Shown here one piece after another: positions 1-6,566 of a DNA stretch of 10,833 nt (position 1 is its first letter; the number at the start of each line of letters is the position of its first letter). The stretch is taken from contig CANBSV010000090.1 of assembly GCA_947372225.1 (NCBI GenBank), positions 1 through 10,833 on the forward strand. Reading direction: 5' to 3'. The position numbers were made by a program, and so were the translations under genes. The notes beneath the pieces are model-generated. The model was not told where the DNA came from. It saw nothing but the letters and a program-made list of their open reading frames with translations, and ran no database searches. The DNA comes from Burkholderiales bacterium. GTDB taxonomy: Bacteria > Pseudomonadota > Gammaproteobacteria > Burkholderiales > Burkholderiaceae_C.

Positions 1-872
1 GCGTTGGTGTAGCCCTCGGGCTGCCAGCGCTCGATCACACCGCCCTCCATCACCGACGAGTTGTCGCTGTAGGCGATCACGGTGTGCTGCGGCGCCAGCC
101 GGTGGGTGTTGCGGATCATCTGGAACAGCGAGTGTTCCTGCGGCTGGCCGTCGACAGTGAACTGCGCGTTGAAGATCTTGTGGCGGCAGTGCTCGCTGTT
201 GGCCTGCGCAAACATCATCAACTCGACATCGGTCGGGTTGCGCTGCAAGCCGGTGAACGCATTCACCAGGTAATCGATCTCGTCGTCCGACAAGGCCAGG
301 CCGAAATCGGCATTCGCCGCGGCCAGCGCGGCACGGCCCTGACCGAGCACGTCGACCTGCGCCATCGGTGCGGCGGGTTGCTCGTCAAACAGGTGGGCGG
401 CGTCCTCCCGCGTGGGCAGCACGCTTTCGGTCATGCGGTCGTGCAGCAGCGCGGCCACGGCCTGCAACTCTTCGGCGCTGAGCGACTTGCTGCCGCCGAA
501 CAGGCCGGTCTTGAGCGTCAAACGGTATTCGGTGACACGCTCAATGCGCCGGATGCCGACGCCGCAGTTGTGGGCGATGTCGGTGGCCTTGGAGGCCCAC
601 GGCGAGACCGTGCCCAAACGAGGCGCGATCACGATCAAAGCGCCTTCGGTCGGCCCGGTGTAGGCGTCGCCGTAACGCAGCAGGCCTTCGAGCGTGTCGC
701 GCTGAGCACGCTCCAGGGGGGCCGAACTGCTCACCCAATGCACATGGCGCGCATGGACGGCACTGATGCGTGACACCAGCTGCGACAGCCGGGCCAGCAG
801 CGACAAGGCGCGAAATTCCGGAAGCGCATTGCCCCCTTCGAAGTGGAGCAGGTGCTGGGTCGGTGTGGTCAC
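1..872 (-). CDS. purL: Phosphoribosylformylglycinamidine synthase, N-terminal part (cut by window edge)
   Basis: PurL converts FGAR, glutamine and ATP to FGAM, the fourth step of purine synthesis, in the cytosol. Reading the minus strand from 872 gives 290 uninterrupted codons that follow the large single-chain (about 1300 residue) proteobacterial PurL. Visible landmarks are TVSPWASKATDIAHNCG (residues 88-104, N-terminal PurS-like domain), LLHDRMTES (142-150), DVLGQGRAAL (174-183), and the signature MFAQANSEHCRHKIFNA (220-236), where His228 lies in the conserved active-site motif. The end (VMEGG, 274-278) also matches the family. The glutamine amidotransferase domain and most of the synthase domain lie beyond the left edge. 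The start is taken as GTG at 872-870: there is no in-frame ATG near it, and this start places the first residues where the family begins. No clear Shine-Dalgarno is seen. It is divergent from map. Confidence 0.95.
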   Translation of the reverse strand, partial: MTTPTQHLLHFEGGNALPEFRALSLLARLSQLVSRISAVHARHVHWVSSSAPLERAQRDTLEGLLRYGDAYTGPTEGALIVIAPRLGTVSPWASKATDIAHNCGVGIRRIERVTEYRLTLKTGLFGGSKSLSAEELQAVAALLHDRMTESVLPTREDAAHLFDEQPAAPMAQVDVLGQGRAALAAANADFGLALSDDEIDYLVNAFTGLQRNPTDVELMMFAQANSEHCRHKIFNAQFTVDGQPQEHSLFQMIRNTHRLAPQHTVIAYSDNSSVMEGGVIERWQPEGYTN

Positions 873-968
873 GCGGGGGGCTCTGGTGCGGGCGGGATGA
901 CCCGGAAGTGGCAAGGGACGCCACGGGATTGCCCTCGATTTTAGGGGTCGGGTGAGATAATCATTCGC
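873..968 (+). promoter_or_regulatory. Divergent purL-map spacer with candidate map start signals
   Basis: This 96-base spacer must hold the promoters of both purL (minus) and map (plus). On the plus strand, GATAAT at 956-961 matches the sigma-70 -10 consensus at 5 of 6 bases, but no good -35 sits at 16-18 bases: TTGCCC at 929-934 would need a 21-base spacer. If this -10 is used, transcription would start at or next to the map ATG, giving a nearly leaderless message. Alternatively GGTGA at 951-955 is a Shine-Dalgarno-like match, but it lies 13 bases from the ATG, which is long. The two readings exclude one another. No convincing minus-strand promoter was found. Confidence 0.25.
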
Positions 969-1784
969 ATGACGATCACCATCAAAACCGCTGCCGACAT
1001 CGAAGGCATGCGCATCGCCGGGCGGCTGGCCTCCGAGGTTCTCGACCACCTCACGCCCCACATCGTGCCGGGCATCACCACCGATGCCATCGACAAGCTG
1101 GCACACGACTACATGGTGAACGTGCAGCAATGCATCCCGGCCCCGCTGAACTACGCACCGCCGGGTTACGCGCCGTTCCCGAAGTCGATCTGCACGTCGA
1201 TCAACCAGCAGATCTGCCACGGCATTCCAAGCGACCGGCAACTGAAGAACGGCGACATCGTCAACGTTGACATCACCACCATCAAGGACGGCTGGCACGG
1301 CGACACCAGCCGCATGTTCGTGGTCGGTGAAGGCTCGATCGCTGCAAAGCGGCTGTGTCAGATGACCTACGAAGCCATGTGGCGCGGCATTGTCAAGGTC
1401 AAGCCTGGCGCACGGCTGGGCGACATCGGCCACGCGATCCAGACCTTTGCCGAGAACAACGGCTTTTCGGTGGTGCGCGAGTTCTGCGGCCACGGCATCG
1501 GCCGCAAGTTCCATGAAGAACCGCAGGTGCTGCACTACGGCCGCCCCGGCACGCTCGAGGCGCTGGTGCCCGGCATGGTGTTCACCATCGAGCCCATGGT
1601 CAACGCCGGGCGCCGCGAGATCCGCGAGGCCGGCGACGGCTGGACCATCGTCACGCGCGACCGCTCGCTGTCGGCCCAGTGGGAGCACACCGTGCTCGTC
1701 ACCGAGACGGGCTACGAGGTGCTCACGCTGTCCGCCGGCAGCCCAGAGGTACCGCAGTTCGTTCGCGAAACCGCGACCGTCTGA
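969..1784 (+). CDS. map: Methionine aminopeptidase, type I
   Basis: This cytosolic metallopeptidase removes the initiator methionine from new proteins whose second residue is small. The 271-residue product shows all five expected metal ligands: Asp101 (NVDIT), Asp112 (HGDTSR), His175 (CGHGIGRKFHEEP), Glu208 (FTIEPM) and Glu239 (QWEHT). His84 in CHGIP is the conserved substrate-side histidine. It is slightly longer than the roughly 264-residue E. coli enzyme, because of several extra residues around 51-70 (rich in Pro and Tyr, before FPKSICTSIN) and a short C-terminal tail after residue 257. There is no N-terminal zinc-finger extension, so it is the short bacterial type I form. The ATG at 969 gives the usual start, ten residues before the IEGMRIAGRLA helix. 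It lies 20 bases upstream of glnD on the same strand, an arrangement I recall as common in Burkholderiales. Confidence 0.97.
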   Translation: MTITIKTAADIEGMRIAGRLASEVLDHLTPHIVPGITTDAIDKLAHDYMVNVQQCIPAPLNYAPPGYAPFPKSICTSINQQICHGIPSDRQLKNGDIVNVDITTIKDGWHGDTSRMFVVGEGSIAAKRLCQMTYEAMWRGIVKVKPGARLGDIGHAIQTFAENNGFSVVREFCGHGIGRKFHEEPQVLHYGRPGTLEALVPGMVFTIEPMVNAGRREIREAGDGWTIVTRDRSLSAQWEHTVLVTETGYEVLTLSAGSPEVPQFVRETATV

Positions 1785-1804
1785 CGGCCCGCGCCGCGTC
1801 CCGC

Positions 1805-4480
1805 ATGACGCAGACCCGCCTGCTGGCCGAATTTGGCGACTCTGACCCGCCTCAGGCCCATCGCATCGACGGCGCATCGATCGCGCAGATGCGCCTCGAG
1901 TTTCGCGCGGGCAAGGAATCCTTGATTCGCGAGTTCGAGGCGGCTCGACCCACCGCGAAATCCGCGTCCCGGCTCTTGCGAGGCTTGGCCCGCCACGCCG
2001 ACGTCACGCTGTCGCAGCTTTGGGCGAAGCTGCACATGCCCATCGATGCCGCGTTGATTGCCGTAGGCGGTTATGGGCGCGGCGAGCTGTTTCCGCATTC
2101 CGACGTCGACGTTCTGGTGCTGCGAGCTTCGGCACCGCCGGGTGGCAGCGACGTTCTGCCCGAGCCGCTCGGTCAGGTCATCGAGGCTTTCATCACCGCG
2201 TGCTGGGACATCGGTCTGGAGATCGGATCGAGTGTGCGCACGGTCGAAGAATGCGGCGTGGAGGCCGAACGCGATGTGACGGTTCAAACCGCCTTGCTCG
2301 AGGCGCGCCGGGTGTGCGGCTCGAGGCGCGGGTTCAGCGTGTTTCGCCGCACCCAGGATCAAGCCATGAGCCCGCGCGCGTTCCTGCGCGCGAAGAAGCT
2401 CGAAATGCGCCAGCGGCATCAGAAGTTCGAGGACACGCCTTACTCGCTGGAGCCGAACTGCAAGGAAAGCCCCGGGGGGCTGCGCGACTTGCACGTGATC
2501 CGTTGGGTGGCACAGGCGGCCGGGCTGGGCAGCGCCTGGAGTGAGCTCGCCGCCAGCGGTCTGGCCACGCCGTTCGAGCTCAAGCAACTGCAGCGCAACG
2601 AGGGATTGCTCAAGCTGATCCGCACCCAGTTGCACCTGGCGGCCGGACGGCGCGAGGACCGTCTGGTGTTCGACCTGCAAAGCGCCATTGCCGAGCGCTT
2701 CGGTTATCGCGAGCGGGAAGGCCAGCAGGCGTCCGAGATGCTGATGAAGAACTACTACTGGTCCGCCAAGGCCGTGGTGCAACTCAACCAGATCCTGATG
2801 CTCAACATCGAGGAGCGCGTGAGCGGGTCGCAAGACGCGCCGATGCGTCAGATCAATGAACACTTCCTCGAACGCGATGGCACGCTCGAAGTCGCGAGCG
2901 ACGACCTCTACCGCAAGGATCCGCACGCGATCTTGCAGACGTTCCTGACGTATCAAAGCAGTGGCGGGCCCAAGGCACTGTCGGCACGAACGCTGCGCGC
3001 GCTCTACAACTCGCGTGACCTGATGGACGCGCAGTTCCGCAGCGATCCGGTCAACCGCGCCGCCTTCATGAGCATCCTCAAGGCGCCCATCGGTGACACC
3101 CTCGCGCTGCGCTTGATGAACGAGACCAGCGTGCTCGGTCGCTACCTGTGGGTGTTCCGGCGCATCGTGGGGCAAATGCAGCATGACCTGTTCCACGTCT
3201 ACACGGTCGATCAGCACATCCTCATGGTGCTGCGCAACGTGCGCCGCTTCTTCGTTCCCGAGCACGCACACGAGTACCCGTTTTGCTCGCAGCTCGCGAT
3301 GCAGTGGGACAAGCCCTACGTCCTGTACGCGGCAGCGCTGTTCCACGACGTGGCCAAGGGACGGGGCGGAGACCACTCCGATCTCGGGGCGGCAGAGGCT
3401 CGAACTTTCTGCCGTGAGCACGGCGTGGAGCGCGACGACGCGTCGTTGATCGAATTTCTGGTGAAGGCCCACCTGACGATGTCTCGCGTGGCGCAAAAGG
3501 AAGACCTGAGCGACCCCGAGGTGATCAAGTCATTTGCCCAACTGGTGGGCAGCGAACGCCGCTTGACCGGGCTGTACCTCCTCACGGTGGCGGACATCCG
3601 CGGAACCAGCCCGAAGGTCTGGAACGCCTGGAAAGGCAAGCTGCTCGAAGACCTGTACCGCGCCACTCTGCGAGCCCTCGGTGGCGCACAGCCGCAGCTC
3701 GATGCCGAAATCGATGCCCGCAAGCAGGAAGCGCGGCACATGCTCAATCTGGCGTTGCAGGCACCCGATGTCGAGTTGCCGCTGTGGAAGACGCTCGAGA
3801 TCAGTTACTTCGCCCGGCACGATGCCAGCGAGATCGCCTGGCACGCACGCACGCTGCACCCCCACGTGGCCGCCGTGATGCCGGTGGTCAAGGCGCGCGT
3901 GTCGCCGGTGGGCGAAGGCTTGCAGGTGGCGGTCTACCTGCGCGACCGTGCCGATTTGTTTGCGCGCATCTGCGGCTACTTCGACTCGGCCGGATTCAAC
4001 ATCCTGGACGCCAAGGTGCACACCACCCGGGCCGGCTACGCGCTCGACACCTTCCAGGTCACCAACCCGCTGCTGGAGTACTCGCGCGACGGTGCGCCGG
4101 CCGGCCAGTACCGCGACTTCATCTCGCTGGTCGAAACCGACCTCGTGCTCGCGCTGGCTTTTGAAGGCCCGCTGCCCGAACCGAGTCGCGGCCGCATGTC
4201 ACGCCGCGTCAAGTCCTTCCCCATCTCACCGCGCATCACACTCACTCCTGACGAGCGGGCACAGCACTGGCTGCTCGGCGTGTCGGCGAGCGACCGCTCG
4301 GGCCTGCTGTATTCCATCGCGCGCGTGCTGGCCCGCCACGGCATCAACCTGCAGCTCGCCAAGATCAGCACGCTGGGCGAGCGCGTCGAAGACACCTTCC
4401 TGATCGATGGTGCCGGGCTGTCGCACAGCCGAACCCAGATCGCCATCGAGACCGAATTGCTCGATGCCATCGGCGCCTGA
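1805..4480 (+). CDS. glnD: Bifunctional PII uridylyltransferase / uridylyl-removing enzyme
   Basis: GlnD is the cytosolic glutamine sensor that adds UMP to PII proteins (GlnB/GlnK) when glutamine is low and removes it when glutamine is high, thereby steering glutamine synthetase activity and NtrC-dependent transcription. The 891-residue product is essentially the E. coli length (890). Domains in order: the nucleotidyltransferase site GGYGRGEL (88-95) with the catalytic acidic pair in HSDVDVLVL (Asp100, Asp102); the conserved SPGGLRDLH (222-230); the HD hydrolase domain with FHVYTVDQH (463-471) and FHDVAKGRGGDHS (513-525, His514-Asp515); and two C-terminal ACT domains at about 708-785 and 822-890 (the latter containing ISTLGERVEDTF). 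The ATG at 1805 is chosen because it lies 20 bases after the map stop; the same frame stays open back into map from 1679, but that extension overlaps map and has no family counterpart. No strong Shine-Dalgarno is visible, so translation may be coupled to map. The frame is intact. Confidence 0.97.
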   Translation: MTQTRLLAEFGDSDPPQAHRIDGASIAQMRLEFRAGKESLIREFEAARPTAKSASRLLRGLARHADVTLSQLWAKLHMPIDAALIAVGGYGRGELFPHSDVDVLVLRASAPPGGSDVLPEPLGQVIEAFITACWDIGLEIGSSVRTVEECGVEAERDVTVQTALLEARRVCGSRRGFSVFRRTQDQAMSPRAFLRAKKLEMRQRHQKFEDTPYSLEPNCKESPGGLRDLHVIRWVAQAAGLGSAWSELAASGLATPFELKQLQRNEGLLKLIRTQLHLAAGRREDRLVFDLQSAIAERFGYREREGQQASEMLMKNYYWSAKAVVQLNQILMLNIEERVSGSQDAPMRQINEHFLERDGTLEVASDDLYRKDPHAILQTFLTYQSSGGPKALSARTLRALYNSRDLMDAQFRSDPVNRAAFMSILKAPIGDTLALRLMNETSVLGRYLWVFRRIVGQMQHDLFHVYTVDQHILMVLRNVRRFFVPEHAHEYPFCSQLAMQWDKPYVLYAAALFHDVAKGRGGDHSDLGAAEARTFCREHGVERDDASLIEFLVKAHLTMSRVAQKEDLSDPEVIKSFAQLVGSERRLTGLYLLTVADIRGTSPKVWNAWKGKLLEDLYRATLRALGGAQPQLDAEIDARKQEARHMLNLALQAPDVELPLWKTLEISYFARHDASEIAWHARTLHPHVAAVMPVVKARVSPVGEGLQVAVYLRDRADLFARICGYFDSAGFNILDAKVHTTRAGYALDTFQVTNPLLEYSRDGAPAGQYRDFISLVETDLVLALAFEGPLPEPSRGRMSRRVKSFPISPRITLTPDERAQHWLLGVSASDRSGLLYSIARVLARHGINLQLAKISTLGERVEDTFLIDGAGLSHSRTQIAIETELLDAIGA

Positions 4481-4537
4481 GCGCCCACACCATGTCGCCC
4501 GTGCACCCAAGCCGCCGGCGTCAACCGGTCTGACCCG

Positions 4538-5590
4538 ATGTCGCTCACACCCATCGACGCCGCCACCAGCCTGGCGCAGCTCGACCGCTACGACGCGATC
4601 ATCGATGCGCGCTCCGAGGGCGAATTCGCACTCGACCACCTGCCGGGCGCGCTCAACTGGCCCAGCCTCAATAACGAAGAGCGCGCGCTGGTGGGCACCG
4701 AATACAAGCAGATCTCGCCCTTCGTGGCCCGCAAGCGCGGCGCGGCGCTGGTCTCACGCAACATCGCGGCGCACATCGAACGCCATGTGCTTGACAAGCC
4801 CAAGGACTGGCAACCGCTGGTCTACTGCTGGCGCGGTGGCCAGCGCAGCGGTTCGCTGTCGCTCGTGCTGAGTCAGATCGGCTTTCGGGTGCAGGTGATC
4901 GAGGGCGGCTACCAGGCCTATCGCCGTGCGGTGATGGCGGATCTGGAGCGACTGCCCTCCGGGCTGAGCTTTCGGGTGTTGTGCGGCAAGACCGGATCGG
5001 GCAAGAGCCGCCTGCTTGCGGCGCTGCATGCACAAGGTGCGCAGGTGCTCGATCTGGAGGGCATCGCGAACCACCGGGGCTCGGTTCTGGGCCTGGTTCC
5101 CGGCCAGCCCCAGCCCACGCAAAAGCGCTTCGACAGCGTGCTGTGGGACACGCTGCGGCGGTTCGACGCCAGCCAGCCCGTGTGGGTCGAAAGCGAGAGC
5201 CGCAAGGTCGGCGAATTGCGCGTGCCCGAGCAGCTGATCCACCACATGCGCGCGTCACCGTGCGTGCACGTCGAGTTGTCGGTGGCAGCGCGGGTGCGCT
5301 TGCTGATGGAGGACTACGACTTCTTCGTCAACGACGTTCCGGCGTTTTGCGAACGACTCAACGCGCTGCGAGCGCTGCGAGGCAACGAGGTCATCAATGA
5401 GTGGCAGACCGCCGCCAGCGCAGGCCACATCGAACGCGTGGTCGAGCAACTGCTGACCACCCACTACGACCCGGTCTATCTGCAATCCATGCAGCGCAAC
5501 TTTGCGGGCTTCCAGAACGCCACGCGGGTGGAGCCGGCCGACGGGGACCACGCCACATTGCAAGGCGTGGCGCGCTCGCTGCTGGTGTGA
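4538..5590 (+). CDS. mnmH: tRNA 2-selenouridine synthase (rhodanese plus P-loop)
   Basis: MnmH (also SelU or YbbB) replaces the sulfur of 2-thiouridine at the wobble base (U34) of Lys, Glu and Gln tRNAs with selenium from selenophosphate, passing through a geranylated intermediate. The 350-residue product has the two family domains. The N-terminal rhodanese domain contains IIDARSEGEF (21-30) and NNEERALVGTEYKQ (45-58), with catalytic-position Cys97 in YCWRGGQRS (96-104). A P-loop domain follows with GKTGSGKS (150-157) and the family motif DLEGIANHRGSVLG (172-185). WVESESRKVG at about 211-220 and a C-terminal DPVY motif also fit. The ATG at 4538 lies 57 bases after glnD, and the protein is close to the usual length (about 360). 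Function needs selenophosphate synthetase (SelD), which is not in this window. No strong ribosome binding site is visible. Confidence 0.93.
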   Translation: MSLTPIDAATSLAQLDRYDAIIDARSEGEFALDHLPGALNWPSLNNEERALVGTEYKQISPFVARKRGAALVSRNIAAHIERHVLDKPKDWQPLVYCWRGGQRSGSLSLVLSQIGFRVQVIEGGYQAYRRAVMADLERLPSGLSFRVLCGKTGSGKSRLLAALHAQGAQVLDLEGIANHRGSVLGLVPGQPQPTQKRFDSVLWDTLRRFDASQPVWVESESRKVGELRVPEQLIHHMRASPCVHVELSVAARVRLLMEDYDFFVNDVPAFCERLNALRALRGNEVINEWQTAASAGHIERVVEQLLTTHYDPVYLQSMQRNFAGFQNATRVEPADGDHATLQGVARSLLV

Positions 5591-5947
5591 ACCAACGGCG
5601 GCTGACATCCGGTTCGACCGACCCCCATCCCACGGACATTTCGCAAGGGACCTGCCCGGCACCTTTTGTTTAGGGGCCCGGCTGATGAGGTTCGTGCCTT
5701 TGGTGATTGCTTGTCGAGCGAGTTGATTCGCGGGGCGGCGCTATGGGGCGTCAGTCATGTGATTTCTGACCGAACGACTCTTGTCGACCCACTCCGGTCG
5801 TAGCGGCCAGAGATCTCAAAGCCGCAAAGCGGCCGTTCGAATTTGTAGCAGTGCCATGGGACCGTCCGAGCCTGAGCTTCGCAAGCGCTCGACGCGCGCA
5901 TGGGTCACTCCAGCGCCTAGTTGCAGGGTCCAGTGATCGAAGACTCC
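5591..5947. other. Gene-free spacer between mnmH and the DUF2946 gene
   Basis: These 357 bases hold no coding sequence I can support. Short open frames exist on both strands, but none resembles a known family or has a ribosome binding site. No strong rho-independent terminator with a T tract is seen downstream of mnmH. The direct repeat GCCCGGC occurs twice between about 5655 and 5685. The short inverted repeat GTCAG (5750-5754) / CTGAC (5766-5770) and the possible repeat element at 5771-5839 are the only structured parts. The change in gene content after this spacer marks the boundary between the housekeeping row and the accessory cassette. Confidence 0.6.
5771..5839. repeat. Possible small intergenic repeat with 6-base inverted ends
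   Basis: The 69-base stretch begins CGAACG (5771-5776) and ends CGTTCG (5834-5839), which are exact reverse complements. Inside it, GCCGC-AAA-GCGGC (5821-5833) forms a perfect 5-base stem with a 3-base loop. The ends and internal content remind me of degenerate intergenic repeats in Burkholderiales genomes that read roughly GAACG-CCGCTTT outward. Only one copy is visible here, so its repeat nature is inferred. It could equally be unrelated hairpin-forming spacer sequence. Confidence 0.28.
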
Positions 5948-5964
5948 GACCAATAGAATTGGTC
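5948..5964. promoter_or_regulatory. 17-base perfect inverted repeat (7-3-7), candidate operator of the DUF2946 gene
   Basis: GACCAAT-AGA-ATTGGTC is a perfect 7-base inverted repeat around a 3-base centre, ending two bases before the ATG at 5967. It occupies the place where a Shine-Dalgarno would be expected, and none is seen. TAGAAT at 5954-5959, inside the repeat, matches the sigma-70 -10 consensus at 5 of 6 bases; if used, transcription would begin at about the ATG. A repressor bound here would therefore cover the -10 and start site. As RNA it could instead form a short hairpin that blocks ribosome entry. No regulator family is assigned. A second palindrome with the same geometry lies at 6523-6539. 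Confidence 0.4.
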
Positions 5965-5966
5965 AC

Positions 5967-6356
5967 ATGCGATTCCGCAAAACGCCCCGTAATCTGACTT
6001 CCTGGATTGCCGTCCTGGCCATCTTGATGGCAGCGCTCGCGCCATCAATTTCGCATGCGCTGAGCGCCAAGAGTGACGCGACATGGTTTGAGGTCTGCAC
6101 GTCCGTCGGTGCCAAGTGGATTGAGCCCAGCAGCCGTTCCACCGACAAAGCGCCTGTGTCCAGCGGTGCTCATCAGTTCGAGCACTGCCCGTACTGCTCG
6201 CTTCACGCCCAGCCTATGGCGCCCCCCAGCGCTGCAGGCACTCTGGTATGGGCTTCGTTCCTCTCTGAACCTCCCCCACTGGGATCCTGGGCGCCGCGCC
6301 GCACGCATCACGCGTGGATGAGCGCGCAGCCGCGAGCTCCACCGCGATTTGCCTGA
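5967..6356 (+). CDS. Exported DUF2946-type small protein with Cys/His motif
   Basis: The 129-residue product resembles the DUF2946 family: a basic N-terminus (RFRKTPR), a hydrophobic segment (about 12-28) ending in PSISHALSA, a short EVCTS motif (Cys44) and the motif HCPYC (73-77), followed by His80. The N-terminal segment could be a Sec signal peptide cleaved near SHA (30-31) or an uncleaved anchor, so the rest is probably periplasmic. Cys44, His73, Cys74, Cys77 and His80 form a plausible soft-metal site; this is inference, as the family has no established biochemical role that I know of. From memory, such genes often lie beside TonB-dependent copper or siderophore receptors, which fits the receptor gene 210 bases downstream. 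The start is set by the signal-like segment. The C-terminal third (Pro/Arg/His-rich) is unassigned. Confidence 0.72.
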   Translation: MRFRKTPRNLTSWIAVLAILMAALAPSISHALSAKSDATWFEVCTSVGAKWIEPSSRSTDKAPVSSGAHQFEHCPYCSLHAQPMAPPSAAGTLVWASFLSEPPPLGSWAPRRTHHAWMSAQPRAPPRFA

Positions 6357-6376
6357 CGCGTTGATTGCCGCGCTGG

Positions 6377-6444
6377 CCCCTGACGGGTGCTGGCGCGACG
6401 TCGTGCGATGCCGAGTCGTGCTTGTCAGGGGACGGTCCCTCTTT
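6377..6444 (+). promoter_or_regulatory. Long hairpin overlapping a small terminator-like hairpin (possible attenuator)
   Basis: CCCCTGAC (6377-6384) and GTCAGGGG (6424-6431) are perfect inverted repeats. With G-U pairs the RNA stem extends to 14 base pairs (6377-6390 with 6418-6431) around a 27-base loop that contains the palindrome CGACGTCG (6396-6403). The 3' arm overlaps a second hairpin, GGGA-CGG-TCCC (6429-6439), which is followed by TCTTT (6440-6444). The two cannot form together, as in an attenuator, and they lie between the DUF2946 and receptor genes. The second stem has only 4 base pairs and the T run is interrupted, so this is weak. A third hairpin, AACGC-GTGAT-GCGTT, follows at 6455-6469. 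No known riboswitch motif was recognised. Confidence 0.2.
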
Positions 6445-6521
6445 GGAACCAGCGAACGCGTGATGCGTTGAGTTGGCTTCCGCACGGCCCCCAGACGCAC
6501 CGCCCCTCCCACGCTTCGGTC

Positions 6522-6540
6522 CGATTCATCGAATGAATCG
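6522..6540. promoter_or_regulatory. 19-base perfect inverted repeat (8-3-8), candidate operator of the receptor gene
   Basis: CGATTCAT-CGA-ATGAATCG is a perfect 8-base inverted repeat around a 3-base centre, 26 bases before the ATG at 6567. Its inner 17 bases (6523-6539) have the same 7-3-7 layout as the palindrome at 5948-5964, and the two agree at 10 of 17 positions, including the GA/TC ends, the inner AT and the centre NGA. It could be an operator for a dimeric regulator or an RNA hairpin in the receptor leader. It does not match the Fur consensus well. No clear -10/-35 pair was found beside it. Confidence 0.4.
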
Positions 6541-6566
6541 CCGAGTGCCCTCATTACTGCCCGTGA

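Noticed and set aside
84..773. 229-codon plus-strand open frame opposite purL
   Set aside because: The minus strand over this interval encodes a clear PurL sequence with signature motifs; the plus frame shows no family features.
950..968. Fur-box-like GATAATCATT before map
   Set aside because: Only about 12 of 19 bases match the Fur consensus, the left half is absent, and map is not an expected Fur target; more likely a -10-like AT-rich patch.
1712..3496. 594-codon open frame on the minus strand opposite map and glnD
   Set aside because: It lies wholly antisense to two well-supported genes, its product is rich in His, Arg, Gln and Val with no recognisable domain, and long antisense frames are expected in GC-rich coding DNA.
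5751..5966. 71-codon minus-strand open frame upstream of the DUF2946 gene
   Set aside because: It has no family resemblance, and its start codon region coincides with the palindrome at 5948-5964; best explained as spacer sequence.
6357..6566. Possible cobalamin or other known riboswitch before the TonB-dependent receptor
   Set aside because: No B12-box-like or other known riboswitch core motif was found; only generic hairpins are present.
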